A stretch of 64,000 nucleotides of DNA from Chitinophagaceae bacterium (GCA_019638595.1 JAHBTJ010000011.1:186001-250000); one strand, 5' to 3'. Shown: positions 8,829-17,971, counted from the first letter of the stretch. Numbers and translations are program-made. Notes: generated by a model not told the origin, from the sequence alone.

Positions 8829-10376
8829 ATGAAATTATATTCCATACCAAAGTTTTCGGGCATCGCCTTGCTTGCGGTCATGTTAGTAGCTTCTGGTACC
8901 AGTTGTAAAAAGTTCCTGGAGGAGCAGGATCCTTCCAATCTTACGCCGGATAACTTCTATACTATTCCTCAACATGCGGAAGCCGCCATTGCTTCGGCAT
9001 ACGCGCAAACGCGATTTATTACCGGCGGCGCCAATATTATTTCCATCAATTACCAGATGCTCGATGCCGTAACAGGGATTGTAACGACAGAATCGGCGCA
9101 AAATTCTGACCTGAACAACCTGCTTGGGCTGGCGTATGATGCAGGGAACCAGCATGTAATTAACTGGTGGAATGGTTTGTACCGGGTGATAGCACAGGCT
9201 AATCTTGTTCTGGATAAAGTACCGGGAATTAATCCTATGGATGAAGCTCAAAAAAAGAGTATTTTAGGACAGGCGTTCTTTCTAAGAGCATGGTCTTATT
9301 TTTATGCTGTGCAGATATGGGGGGATATTCCGCTTATTTTACAGCCGCAAACGGCTACTTCAGAAGATTTTTATCCAGTCAGAACGCCGGTTGCCCAGGT
9401 ATATGATCAGATTGTAAGTGATCTTGAAGCTGCAGAAGCTGCGGGGCTTCCCTGGACAGACGGGTCAGGAAGGGTTAGCAGGGCGGCCGTTAAATCATTG
9501 CTGGCAAAGGTTTTTTTAACGATGGCAGGGCAACCGCTGAATAAAGGCGCCGAATATTTTCAAAAAGCCGCTGCAAAAGCCAATGAAGTAATTACCGGGG
9601 CAGGCATTGATTTATTTAGCGACTATGGTCACCTGCACGATTATGCGCACAAAAACCAGGGAGAGCATATCTTCCAGATCCAGTACAATGCAAGTATCGC
9701 AGCCAATAATGAACTTCAGATGTATTGGTTGCCCAATTTTAAGCCCATCACGGCTTATACTGCTTCCTTTGGAACTACAGTACCTACAAAATCATTTTAT
9801 GACTCCTATGAAGCAAATGATCTAAGGACTGTGGATCAAAAAGGCTTTTTCTATAATACTTATTTTGTTGGGGGTACCGGCGCATCTTACGACCTGGATG
9901 CTCCCTATATATTTAAACATTTTGATGTGGCGGCAAACGGCAAACCTGGTACACCCGGTACAGCCAATAGCAGTCTTAATCTTCCGCAGATCCGGTATGC
10001 AGATGTATTGCTTGTATATGCAGAAGCCCAAAACGAAGCTTCAGGGCCAACCCAGGATGCTTACGATGCTTTTAAGAAAATCAGAGACCGGGCACAGATA
10101 GCCACACCCGCCCTCGGCACCTATGATAAAGATGCTTTCAGAAAGGCTATATGGAGAGAGCGCTGGCATGAACTATGTTTTGAGAACGTGCTTTGGTTTG
10201 ACATGGTAAGAACAAAAAAAGTGTATAATACTGCCACCAACGATTTTGATGATTTTGTAGGCCATGTAAACCTTAGCTCTAACAGGCCGCTTGAGGAAAA
10301 ACATTTGTTATTCCCATTGCCGAGGCCGGAAGTGCAGAATAATCCAAACCTTACACCCCAAAATACAGGTTACTGA
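8829..10376 (+). CDS. SusD/RagB family glycan-binding lipoprotein
   Basis: A 515-residue surface lipoprotein that caps the SusC channel and binds glycan. The signal peptide ends in a lipobox (SGTSC then KKFLEEQDPSNLTPDNFY), and the N-terminal TPR-like helices (AEAAIASAYAQTR, YRVIAQANLVLDKV, FLRAWSYFYAVQIWGDIPL) and C-terminal SusD signature (IRYADVLLVYAEAQNEA, ERWHELCFENVLWFDMVR) are present. The ATG at 8829 was chosen because it gives a clean lipoprotein signal; the frame starts 33 bases earlier inside the susC stop. It forms the transporter pair with the gene upstream and is presumably in the same GntR-controlled transcript. Confidence 0.95.
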   Translation: MKLYSIPKFSGIALLAVMLVASGTSCKKFLEEQDPSNLTPDNFYTIPQHAEAAIASAYAQTRFITGGANIISINYQMLDAVTGIVTTESAQNSDLNNLLGLAYDAGNQHVINWWNGLYRVIAQANLVLDKVPGINPMDEAQKKSILGQAFFLRAWSYFYAVQIWGDIPLILQPQTATSEDFYPVRTPVAQVYDQIVSDLEAAEAAGLPWTDGSGRVSRAAVKSLLAKVFLTMAGQPLNKGAEYFQKAAAKANEVITGAGIDLFSDYGHLHDYAHKNQGEHIFQIQYNASIAANNELQMYWLPNFKPITAYTASFGTTVPTKSFYDSYEANDLRTVDQKGFFYNTYFVGGTGASYDLDAPYIFKHFDVAANGKPGTPGTANSSLNLPQIRYADVLLVYAEAQNEASGPTQDAYDAFKKIRDRAQIATPALGTYDKDAFRKAIWRERWHELCFENVLWFDMVRTKKVYNTATNDFDDFVGHVNLSSNRPLEEKHLLFPLPRPEVQNNPNLTPQNTGY

Positions 10377-10483
10377 TTGTCATCAGGCAGAGAGGTAAGA
10401 TACAGATACAAACAGGACAAACTTCCCTGGCCGCAAAAACGCAGCAGGGAAGCCTCTTGCAGCACTTAGTAAAATCATAAAAA

Positions 10484-11662
10484 ATGATGTTATTCAACTT
10501 GCTTGCCCGCAGGCTTACATGGGTAGCCTGTACCGGCCTGCTGATAGCTTCCTGCCATTCATCCGCAGATAAGGATCTGCCTGCTGATACGGAAGAGCTG
10601 CCCAATCTGAAACTTACTTTCAGAAATGATTCCATTATGCGTGACATCAATTTTGAAGGCGATAACTGGCACACCACCTGGGCTGCAGACGGAAATCAAT
10701 ATGTGTTGCAATGTGATGGACAGGGCTATAATACCAAACTTTGGAAGCTGGTAGGATATCCGCCCGGGTACAGGTTTGAAGCGGTAGAATCACACCCCGG
10801 CCCCAAAGAAAAACCACAGGAAAGGTATTATGGTTTTGGGATCCTGGGTATTGGACCTTCCATCTATCATTATTTTTCTACACCGGACAGGTGGTATACC
10901 GATCCCCCCTGGAATTTTATAGGCACAAAAATTATTTACTCGCCTGATACCGGCCGTACATGGAAAAACCAGGACGGAAGTATGCCGGTAGTATTTGAAG
11001 AAACCAATACCAGAAATCATCATAATATGGTTTTCTTCAAAGAGGCTGACAATGTATTTTCGCTGCTTACCATGTTACAAATGGGCAAAGGGTATGAAGA
11101 TAATGTTGATGGATATGTGTATGTATACTCACCGAATGGTGGAACGGAAGGTACGATGAACCAGTTGGTGCTTTTCCGCGTAAACAAGGATAGCCTCCTG
11201 AGCAGAAGCGCATATGAGTTCTTTGTAGAGCCGGGAAAAAGGGGAACTGCGGTATGGTCAAAAAATATAGCAGACAGAAAGCCTGTATATACCTTTCCTG
11301 CAGGATACGTGAACAAGCTGAAGCATCCTTATTCATGGCATCCGAGTGTTGTTTACAATAAAAAGCTTGGATTATATATGATGGCAAACTGGGGAGTGGG
11401 GGTAGACGCTTCAGGTATGTGGTTTACCAAACCCACCTACCTGGGCATATGGATAGCCCGTACTCCATGGGGGCCATGGAAACAGGTTCATGAAGACCTC
11501 CGGTGGTTTCCACCAGGTGGAACTCCTGATGGACAATGCTATCAGCCACAGATAATGCCCGGGTGGATGTCGGATGACGGCAAGTCATTCTGGTTGGCCT
11601 GGACACAATATCCCAAAGGTTATTATTTCCAGGCTCAGCGGGTGGATATTGCAGTGCAGTGA
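10484..11662 (+). CDS. Secreted lipoprotein, DUF4185-like beta-propeller
   Basis: A 392-residue predicted lipoprotein (lipobox LLIASC at about residue 24). The mature part has propeller-like repeats, including an Asp-box, SPDTGRTW, and the WHTTWAADGNQY and WHPSVVYNKKLGLYMMANWG motifs. It is clearly related to the protein at 12498 (shared W-xTW-x-DD/DG start, Asp-box, and a TPWGPWK / HPWGPWTK motif). I read both as DUF4185-like proteins. Members of DUF4185 in Bacteroidota have been described as endo-D-arabinofuranases (GH183); whether this copy is active cannot be told here. It follows susD by 107 bp and probably acts at the cell surface on the imported glycan. Confidence 0.7.
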   Translation: MMLFNLLARRLTWVACTGLLIASCHSSADKDLPADTEELPNLKLTFRNDSIMRDINFEGDNWHTTWAADGNQYVLQCDGQGYNTKLWKLVGYPPGYRFEAVESHPGPKEKPQERYYGFGILGIGPSIYHYFSTPDRWYTDPPWNFIGTKIIYSPDTGRTWKNQDGSMPVVFEETNTRNHHNMVFFKEADNVFSLLTMLQMGKGYEDNVDGYVYVYSPNGGTEGTMNQLVLFRVNKDSLLSRSAYEFFVEPGKRGTAVWSKNIADRKPVYTFPAGYVNKLKHPYSWHPSVVYNKKLGLYMMANWGVGVDASGMWFTKPTYLGIWIARTPWGPWKQVHEDLRWFPPGGTPDGQCYQPQIMPGWMSDDGKSFWLAWTQYPKGYYFQAQRVDIAVQ

Positions 11663-11704
11663 ATAAAAACCGGGTATCACTATTGTATCAGTTAAGCAAT
11701 TCTT

Positions 11705-12466
11705 ATGTTCCGAAGTTTGATCAGTCCGGCAATATTTATTTTTACTTTATTGGTTTCAGCAAGCTCCTTCGCGCAATCCAATCCGCAAATGGTGTTTGTT
11801 AAAGGAGGAGACTTTGAAATGGGGGATAATCATGCAGCCGGCGATCCGGATGAAAGGCCCCTTCACAAAGTAAGGCTGAGCGATTATTATATCGCTAAAA
11901 CAGAAGTTACCGTAAAAGAATGGAGGCTGTATTGTAAGGAGAAGGGCATTGATATGCCTCCTGAGCCCAAATGGGGCTGGAGAGACGATCATCCCATTGT
12001 AAGTGTTACGTGGGAAGAAGCAAATGATTATTGTAAATGGATCTCGGGAAAAACAGGTAAGCCGTATCGGCTTCCTACCGAAGCGGAATGGGAATACGCA
12101 GCAAGGGGAGGGGTGAAAGGGAAAAATTATTTGTATAGCGGAAGCGACAAAGCGGGGGATGTGGCATGGATCATGGAAAACAGTCAATCCTCTGTTCACC
12201 CGGTAGCGCAAAAAAAGCCAAATGAGCTGGGACTTTTCGATATGTCCGGAAATGCCTGGGAATGGTGCAGCGATCATCTTGATAATTATATTGACGAAGA
12301 CCAGGTAAATCCCGCCGGAAGCACAACCAGTGTGTTTGTTGTTCGCAGGGGCGGGAGCTGGGATGATCATGCGTATCGTGCGCGGAGCACTTATCGCATC
12401 GGTAATTCACCCCGGCGAAGTTACCATACGCTTGGCTTTCGTATAGCGATGTCATTTAAAAATTAG
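11705..12466 (+). CDS. Secreted formylglycine-generating-enzyme-like (SUMF1) protein
   Basis: A 253-residue protein with a Sec signal peptide (about 1-23, ending SFAQ) and one FGE-sulfatase domain (QMVFVKGGDFEMGDN, IAKTEVTVKEWRLYC, RLPTEAEWEYAARGG, FDMSGNAWEWCSDH, RRGGSWDD, LGFRIA). True formylglycine-generating enzymes carry a catalytic Cys pair near the C-terminus (GFRC-type ending); here the motif reads GFRIA, and no sulfatase gene is in the window, so sulfatase maturation is unlikely. The fold is often re-used for binding or other oxidations. It lies between the two propeller lipoproteins, spaced 42 and 31 bp, and is probably co-transcribed with them. Confidence 0.82.
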   Translation: MFRSLISPAIFIFTLLVSASSFAQSNPQMVFVKGGDFEMGDNHAAGDPDERPLHKVRLSDYYIAKTEVTVKEWRLYCKEKGIDMPPEPKWGWRDDHPIVSVTWEEANDYCKWISGKTGKPYRLPTEAEWEYAARGGVKGKNYLYSGSDKAGDVAWIMENSQSSVHPVAQKKPNELGLFDMSGNAWEWCSDHLDNYIDEDQVNPAGSTTSVFVVRRGGSWDDHAYRARSTYRIGNSPRRSYHTLGFRIAMSFKN

Positions 12467-12497
12467 CATACACATTTATTTCCTAAAAATAATTCTA

Positions 12498-13661
12498 ATG
12501 AAACTCAGGCACATACTTTTTTTGGGAGCATTGATTGTTGTTGTTATATCATGCTCACAATCCGCACCCGGATCGCTCCCTATTGTAGATATAAGGTTTG
12601 ATTCGAGCTATTCCCAGATCGAAAACAGCAGGGGAGATGAATGGGCTCCCACCTGGGGCAGGGATGACGTGCTATATACAGGCAATGATGATGGCTCCAG
12701 CTTTGGCGGCGTGCCTGCAGGCAATATAGCTTTTGGGAAGCTGGAAGGGGATGATCCTTATGCACTTACCGGTACTACTGTGAACGGTATGGAAGAGTAT
12801 GGAAAGGAAGGTGAAAAAGCAGCCGACAGCGCCAGTTGGAAAACGATGAATTCATATAGTGTGGATGGTGTTTTATACATGTTTGTTACCCGTTGCCTGT
12901 ATCCCGAACAATCGGGGGATACGAAGAACCGGCACATTTTCAGAAGTTCAAGTATTATTAAATCAAATGATAATGGTAAAACATGGACAAGAACGGCGCA
13001 GGAAAACTATGCCAATCCTATGTTTCCCGGAAAACGCTTTGGAGCACCGTATTTTGTCTGGTACGGAAAAGACGGGGAAGCCTCGGTGGATAATGCAGAT
13101 AAGTATGTATACGCTGTATCCAACAACGGACATTTTGAAAGCGGCGATAATTATATAATCGGCCGGGTATTAAAAAACAGGTTACCCGATCTGAATGCTG
13201 CTGACTGGCAGTTTTATGCCGGGGGAGACGGGATGGCAGATGCCGGTTGGACGAATGATATGGAGACAGCAGCGCCGGTCATAACAGATACCAACAACTG
13301 TAGTATGACCGGCATGACCTATATACCCGGGTTAAAGCGATATATAATGGTCGTATGGCATTACACAACCTATAATTTGCGTAAAGACCCACGTACTATC
13401 AATGAATTTTACGAGGCCCCGCATCCCTGGGGACCATGGACCAAATTCAAAACGCTTGACACTAAGGAACTGGGATGGTATGTTCCTGTTATAGGGCAGC
13501 GCTTTCAGTCGGATGCTGACAATGGAGAGGTGAAATGTTTTTTATATCCTACCGGGAATTATCAGAACAGAGAATTATACAGGCTGAATTACATACCTGT
13601 TACTATTGCCACACATACGCTGGAGCACAGCATTCCGGACTATACAGGCTGGAAAAAATAG
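12498..13661 (+). CDS. Secreted lipoprotein, DUF4185-like beta-propeller (paralogue)
   Basis: A 387-residue lipoprotein (lipobox VVVISC at about residue 19). Characteristic stretches are WAPTWGRDDVLYTGNDDGSS near the N-terminus, an Asp-box SNDNGKTW, and APHPWGPWTKF near the C-terminus. It is a diverged paralogue of the protein at 10484 and is probably a glycan-cleaving or glycan-binding five-bladed propeller of the DUF4185 type. It is the last gene of the first transcription unit; a new operator and promoter follow within 62 bp. Confidence 0.7.
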   Translation: MKLRHILFLGALIVVVISCSQSAPGSLPIVDIRFDSSYSQIENSRGDEWAPTWGRDDVLYTGNDDGSSFGGVPAGNIAFGKLEGDDPYALTGTTVNGMEEYGKEGEKAADSASWKTMNSYSVDGVLYMFVTRCLYPEQSGDTKNRHIFRSSSIIKSNDNGKTWTRTAQENYANPMFPGKRFGAPYFVWYGKDGEASVDNADKYVYAVSNNGHFESGDNYIIGRVLKNRLPDLNAADWQFYAGGDGMADAGWTNDMETAAPVITDTNNCSMTGMTYIPGLKRYIMVVWHYTTYNLRKDPRTINEFYEAPHPWGPWTKFKTLDTKELGWYVPVIGQRFQSDADNGEVKCFLYPTGNYQNRELYRLNYIPVTIATHTLEHSIPDYTGWKK

Positions 13662-13681
13662 AGGAGCAGAATATTTTTAAA

Positions 13682-13695
13682 CATGTATATACAAG
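13682..13695. promoter_or_regulatory. GntR operator before the E1/E2 operon
   Basis: CATGTATATACAAG is the same one-mismatch variant as at 5300. It ends 16 bases upstream of a -7 box (13712-13719), so it sits over the -33 region of the operon promoter. Confidence 0.75.
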
Positions 13696-13711
13696 TTAAA
13701 GATTTACCTCT

Positions 13712-13719
13712 TATCTTTG
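13712..13719 (+). promoter_or_regulatory. -7 box of the E1/E2 operon
   Basis: TATCTTTG fits TAnnTTTG and lies five bases before the ATG at 13724, so the transcript would be nearly leaderless or start a little downstream of the box. Confidence 0.45.
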
Positions 13720-13723
13720 AAAT

Positions 13724-14683
13724 ATGAAAATCGGGAAGGAAAGAATTTTATCAATGTATGAACAACTGTTCCTGTTGCGCAATTATGAAGACAGGATCTA
13801 TTATATGTTCCTGGAGGGGATCATGCCCGGCACGATCCACCAGAGCCAGGGGCAGGAAGCCTGTGCCGTTGGAGTGCTGTTTGATGTGCGCAAAGAGGAT
13901 TATATGACATCTACGCACAGACCTGCAGGACATTGTCTCGCAAAGGGAGTATCATTAGAATCTATGATGTGCGAAATGTTTGCTAAAGCCAATGGCTGCT
14001 GCAAGGGGAAGGGCGGGGCAATGCATACGGGCGATATAAGTGTGGGAGCCATTCCCGCAGTAGCTATCACTGCCGGCGGTATGCCGGTAGCGATCGGTGC
14101 AGGATTGTCCTGTAAAATGCGTAAAACGGATAATGTGGTGATCTGCTTTTTTGGGGATGGAGCCAGTAACGAAGGCGCTTTTCATGAATCCATGAATGCG
14201 GCTGCTATATGGAACCTGCCTGTAGTTTTTGTGTGTGAAAATAATTTGTATGGTGCCTCTACTCATATTAACCAGGTAATTAAAATAAAAGACCTGGCTG
14301 AAAGGGCTGCCGCTTACGGTATGCCGGGATATGTTGCAGACGGAAATGATGTGCTGGCAGTAAACAAAGCTGCCAACGAAGCTATTGACCGGGCGAGAAA
14401 AGGAAAAGGCCCGACGCTCCTGGAGCTGAAGACCTATAGGCGTTGCGGGCATTCGCGCAATGACGCCTGCGGGTACAGGGATAAGCAGGAAGAAAAAGAA
14501 TGGTTCGAGAAGGACCCCGTGGCCCGTTGTAAAAATTACATTTTGCAGCAGCAACTGGCAGCTCCCGTTGAATTGGAAGCAATAGAAAAAAAAGTATTAC
14601 AACAGATTGACGATGCCGTGGCCTTCGCAAAGGCAAGCCCCTCGCCGGAGCCGCAGGATGCGCTCCTGCATGTATATGCTTAA
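13724..14683 (+). CDS. Thiamine-diphosphate E1 alpha subunit, 2-oxoacid/acetoin dehydrogenase type
   Basis: A 319-residue E1-alpha subunit that with E1-beta would decarboxylate a 2-oxoacid or cleave an alpha-hydroxyketone on thiamine diphosphate and pass the acyl group to lipoyl-E2. The ThDP/Mg motif is complete: GDGASNE (144-150) to ENN (172-174). MTSTHRPAGHCLAKG and YRRCGHSRNDACGYR are also typical. Its short length and sequence place it near the AcoA/PDH two-subunit class. It is the first gene of a six-gene operon: E1-beta starts 27 bp on, then an aldolase, E2, a cupin isomerase and a sugar kinase. The pathway context suggests a sugar-derived substrate rather than pyruvate from central metabolism. 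Confidence 0.9.
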   Translation: MKIGKERILSMYEQLFLLRNYEDRIYYMFLEGIMPGTIHQSQGQEACAVGVLFDVRKEDYMTSTHRPAGHCLAKGVSLESMMCEMFAKANGCCKGKGGAMHTGDISVGAIPAVAITAGGMPVAIGAGLSCKMRKTDNVVICFFGDGASNEGAFHESMNAAAIWNLPVVFVCENNLYGASTHINQVIKIKDLAERAAAYGMPGYVADGNDVLAVNKAANEAIDRARKGKGPTLLELKTYRRCGHSRNDACGYRDKQEEKEWFEKDPVARCKNYILQQQLAAPVELEAIEKKVLQQIDDAVAFAKASPSPEPQDALLHVYA

Positions 14684-14710
14684 AAATTATCAATAGAGAA
14701 CAAAGACAAT

Positions 14711-15730
14711 ATGGCTACATTATCAATTGCTGAAGCATTAAGGGAAGCGATACGGGAAGAAATGCGAAGAGATGAACGGGTATTTTGCCTGGGTGAGGAC
14801 ATAGATATAGAAGGTGGTTTTGGGGGGGCATTTACGGTTACATTGGGCTTATCTAAAGAATTTGGGCATGAACGTATACTGGATACGCCGATATCCGAAA
14901 TTATGATTGCCGGCGCCGCAGTGGGAGCTGCCATGACGGGAATGATCCCCATAGCCGACGTTCAGTATGGAGATTTCCTTTTTTGTATGATGGATCAGTT
15001 GGCGAATAATGCGGCAAAAATGACTTATATGTCGGGTGGAACAGTGAAGGTGCCCATGGTAATGCGTGCGCCGGTGGGCGCTACTACAAGAGGAGCCCAG
15101 CACGCTCAAAGCCTTGAGGGCTTTTTTACGCACATCCCCGGCCTTAAAATAATTTGCCCTTCCACTGCTTATGATGCAAAGGGGTTACTGAAAACCGCCA
15201 TACGCGATAATAACCCGGTAGTAGTATTTGAGCACAAGCTGTTATACGGCAGTAAAGGCAACAGGGCCGAAAAAGCGGCATTGAGCCCCGTAGGGGAAGT
15301 GCCTGATGAAGAATACCTGATCCCCTTTGGGGAAGGTGTGATTCGCAGAGAGGGAAAAGACATTACCATCGTTGCTAATTTATTGATGGTGTACAGGGCA
15401 ATGGAGGCGGCCGATATATTGGAAAAAGAGGGGATCAGCGTGGAAGTGATCGATCCCAGAACATTGGTTCCTTTTGACTATGAGCTGGTCATCCATTCCA
15501 TTCGCAAAACATCCCGGCTGATGATTGTTGAGGAAGATACCAAAAGAAACGGCTGGGGTGCGGAAGTGGCGGCGCAGATTGCGGAAGATGCACTGTATTA
15601 CCTTGATGCGCCGATCGTAAGAGTGGCCGGTTATGATGTTCCCGTACCTTTTGCTCCTGTAATGGAAAATTATGTAGTGCCATCCGCTTCGCGGATAGCA
15701 GAGGCCGCAAGAAAATTAATGAAATCCTGA
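14711..15730 (+). CDS. Thiamine-diphosphate E1 beta subunit, 2-oxoacid/acetoin dehydrogenase type
   Basis: A 339-residue transketolase-like E1-beta subunit, partner of the gene upstream. Visible motifs are SIAEALREAIREEMRRD, VFCLGEDI, RILDTPISE, VQYGDFLF, GATTRGAQHAQSLEGFFTHIPG (with the conserved His of this family) and the C-terminal transketolase domain VIDPRTLVPFDYELV / VEEDTKRNGWGAEVAAQI. Length is normal for AcoB/PdhB. It is separated by only 22 bp from the following aldolase gene, so the aldolase is embedded inside the complex genes. Confidence 0.92.
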   Translation: MATLSIAEALREAIREEMRRDERVFCLGEDIDIEGGFGGAFTVTLGLSKEFGHERILDTPISEIMIAGAAVGAAMTGMIPIADVQYGDFLFCMMDQLANNAAKMTYMSGGTVKVPMVMRAPVGATTRGAQHAQSLEGFFTHIPGLKIICPSTAYDAKGLLKTAIRDNNPVVVFEHKLLYGSKGNRAEKAALSPVGEVPDEEYLIPFGEGVIRREGKDITIVANLLMVYRAMEAADILEKEGISVEVIDPRTLVPFDYELVIHSIRKTSRLMIVEEDTKRNGWGAEVAAQIAEDALYYLDAPIVRVAGYDVPVPFAPVMENYVVPSASRIAEAARKLMKS

Positions 15731-15752
15731 AAACTTTCAACCCGGGTTTAAT

Positions 15753-16652
15753 ATGGCTTTAGTATCAATGAACACTTTAATGCAAAAAGCGCTGGCAGGC
15801 AGGTACGCGGTTGGATATTTTGAAGCGTGGAATATGGAATCGATACTGGCTGTAACAGATGCGGCAGAGAAAACCCAATCGCCTGTAATAATAGGCTTTG
15901 GCGGTCAATTCATAGGAAGTAAAAAAAGAACCATTACCGAAAATATTCACCATTACGGACAATTGGGAAAAGCGATAGCCGAAACGGTAAACGTACCTGT
16001 TGCCCTGCTTTTAAATGAAGCGCATGAGGTGGACATGCTGTTGAAGGGAATGGATTCCGGATTTAATGCAGTTATGTTTGAAGGGCATGATATTTCCATG
16101 GAGGAATTCATTCGCATTAATCGGCAGCTTGTAAAGATTGCAAAAGGTCGCGATGTTTGCGTAGAAGCTGAAGTAGGTAAATTACCGGATGCTGATATAG
16201 CCAGTGATAGTATCAGTGACGGTAAAAAAACAGATCCCGATGAAGCTGCCTTTTTTGTAAAGCAAACAGGAATAGATGCACTGGCTGTTTCTGTAGGCAA
16301 TGTTCATTTGCTTGAAACAGGAAAAGCTGCTATTGATTTTGCATTGATAAAGGAGTTGAGAAAGAAAATAAATATCCCCCTGGTCTTGCATGGCGGCACA
16401 GGAGTGGCGGAAGAGGAGTTAAAGGAGGCTGTAGCGCTGGGAATGTGTAAAGTAAATGTAGGTACATCCCTTAAACGGGCTTATCTCAACTCCATTCAGG
16501 AATACCTGAATAACAATAATGTTTCGAAGATGGATCCGCACAATGTAATAGGGAGAGGAGGAAACATGGATATGTTGTGTGCTGCGCGGGAAGCGGTTGC
16601 TAAAGAAGTGGAGCGTTTTATTAAAATAATAGGCAGCGAAAATAAAGCCTGA
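15753..16652 (+). CDS. Atypical class II ketose-bisphosphate aldolase
   Basis: A 299-residue TIM-barrel protein of the zinc class II aldolase family (FbaA/GatY/KbaY/IolJ). Retained features are NVGTS phosphate binding (235-239), the VEAEVGKL motif (137-144), His185 (GNVHLL) and His213 (VLHGGTG). The family's LDH motif, which holds the catalytic Asp and one zinc His, reads LNE here (Asn88, Glu89), and the MIDGS motif reads MFEGH. It may therefore use a different metal site or substrate, or catalyse a different reaction. It lies between E1-beta and E2 of a dehydrogenase complex, 22 and 15 bp from its neighbours, indicating a joint pathway: it would split a phosphorylated ketose produced by the isomerase and kinase downstream. 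Confidence 0.82.
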   Translation: MALVSMNTLMQKALAGRYAVGYFEAWNMESILAVTDAAEKTQSPVIIGFGGQFIGSKKRTITENIHHYGQLGKAIAETVNVPVALLLNEAHEVDMLLKGMDSGFNAVMFEGHDISMEEFIRINRQLVKIAKGRDVCVEAEVGKLPDADIASDSISDGKKTDPDEAAFFVKQTGIDALAVSVGNVHLLETGKAAIDFALIKELRKKINIPLVLHGGTGVAEEELKEAVALGMCKVNVGTSLKRAYLNSIQEYLNNNNVSKMDPHNVIGRGGNMDMLCAAREAVAKEVERFIKIIGSENKA

Positions 16653-16667
16653 TTAACCTGAGGTAAC

Positions 16668-17921
16668 ATGCTGAATAAAATTTTGATGCCATCCGGTGGG
16701 CAAACCACCGATGAAATGATGATACTTAACTGGAACAAGCAGGTAGGCGATCCTGTTAAAAGAGGAGATATCCTGTTTGAAATAGAAACCGACAAGGCGA
16801 TACTCACGGTGGAAAGTTTTGCTGAAGGAACATTGCTTGAAATAAAATATCCTGCCGGGAGAATGGTGAAAGTAGGGGAAGTTGTGGCGTTGATTGGCGA
16901 CAAAGAAGATATAGCGTTGAACAAGGATAAACCCGGGAAAGAAGATCGCCATGTTGGAGCAATGACAGGTAAAGCGGATGTTTTGTACAGTACTGAAGTA
17001 CAGGCAGGCGCTCCCCGGGCAGTATCATCTGCGCCCGGCGCTTTCATTGCAGCTTCACCGCTTGCCAGGAAAATGGCTGCCGCCGAGCATGTTTCTCTAA
17101 AAGACATTTTTGAAACAACCGGGAATAAAGTGATCAAGAAGGCGGATGTGGAGGTGTTCATTTCGGAAAAACGCAGGAAAAACCTGCCGGATATTACATC
17201 TTCTGTTTCACATCCGGTTGAACAGCCCGATGATTTTACGTTGGTAAATGTATTACCTGTACGAAAGACGATAGCCCGGCGAATGGTAGAAAGTCTTACG
17301 CTGGCGCCTCATTATGTTATATCTGTTGATATAGACATGACTGCAGCGATCCGGCTGCGGGAAACATTCAACAGGAATATAGAGCAGTCAGGATACCGTA
17401 TATCTTATAACGATATCCTCATGAAAGTAGTATCATCCGCCATACGGGAGTTTCCTGTCATTAACAGTACTTACCTTGGCGACCAGGTGAAGCTCTTCAA
17501 AAATGTGAATATTGGTTTGGCGGTTGCTACAGATTCGGGTATAATAGTACCCGTTGTAAAAGAGGTAAATAAAAAAAGTATCTCAGAGATCGCGCAGCAG
17601 AATGCTGCTAATATAGCAAAAGTCCGTTCCGGTAAGCTTCAGGAAGCTGACAGGCAGGGTGGAACAATAACCATATCCAATCTTGGTATGTTTGGGATAA
17701 ACCAGTTTACCGCAATCATTAATCAACCCGAAAGCTGCATTCTTGCAGTAGGAGCTATTCAGCGAAAGCCGGTAGTGGATGGCGAAAGCGAAAATATTAT
17801 TGTAAAGCCGGTTATGACGGTCACGGCATCTTTTGATCATCGCATGATAGATGGCGCTGTAGGCGCTCCTTTTTTACAAAAAGTAAAGCAGTTGTTAGAA
17901 GAACCCGGTTTATTACTATAG
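16668..17921 (+). CDS. Lipoyl E2 acyltransferase of a 2-oxoacid/acetoin dehydrogenase complex
   Basis: A 417-residue dihydrolipoamide acyltransferase. One lipoyl domain (1-78, lipoyl-Lys43 in ETDKAILTVES), a peripheral subunit-binding domain (about 126-166, FIAASPLARKMAAAEHVSL) and a CAT-like catalytic domain (about 185-417) ending in DHRMIDG with catalytic His391. It would accept the acyl group from E1 and transfer it to CoA. The third component, dihydrolipoyl dehydrogenase, is not encoded in this window, so the complex must borrow the housekeeping E3. It is the fourth gene of the operon. Confidence 0.92.
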   Translation: MLNKILMPSGGQTTDEMMILNWNKQVGDPVKRGDILFEIETDKAILTVESFAEGTLLEIKYPAGRMVKVGEVVALIGDKEDIALNKDKPGKEDRHVGAMTGKADVLYSTEVQAGAPRAVSSAPGAFIAASPLARKMAAAEHVSLKDIFETTGNKVIKKADVEVFISEKRRKNLPDITSSVSHPVEQPDDFTLVNVLPVRKTIARRMVESLTLAPHYVISVDIDMTAAIRLRETFNRNIEQSGYRISYNDILMKVVSSAIREFPVINSTYLGDQVKLFKNVNIGLAVATDSGIIVPVVKEVNKKSISEIAQQNAANIAKVRSGKLQEADRQGGTITISNLGMFGINQFTAIINQPESCILAVGAIQRKPVVDGESENIIVKPVMTVTASFDHRMIDGAVGAPFLQKVKQLLEEPGLLL

Positions 17922-17971
17922 GTATACTGAGAGGGAGCAACGAATGTTTTGTAGAATTTTAAAAATACGAT

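Noticed and set aside
11756-12370. 204-codon minus-strand frame over the FGE-like gene
   Set aside because: Antisense to a gene with clear family motifs; the translation is unconvincing.
11705-12466. Sulfatase-activating formylglycine-generating enzyme
   Set aside because: The C-terminal catalytic Cys motif is missing (GFRIA) and no sulfatase gene is present in the window.
13955-14554. 199-codon minus-strand frame in E1-alpha
   Set aside because: Shadow of a strongly conserved thiamine-diphosphate enzyme gene.
16496-17161. 221-codon minus-strand frame across the aldolase/E2 junction
   Set aside because: It covers two real genes on the other strand and has no recognisable product.
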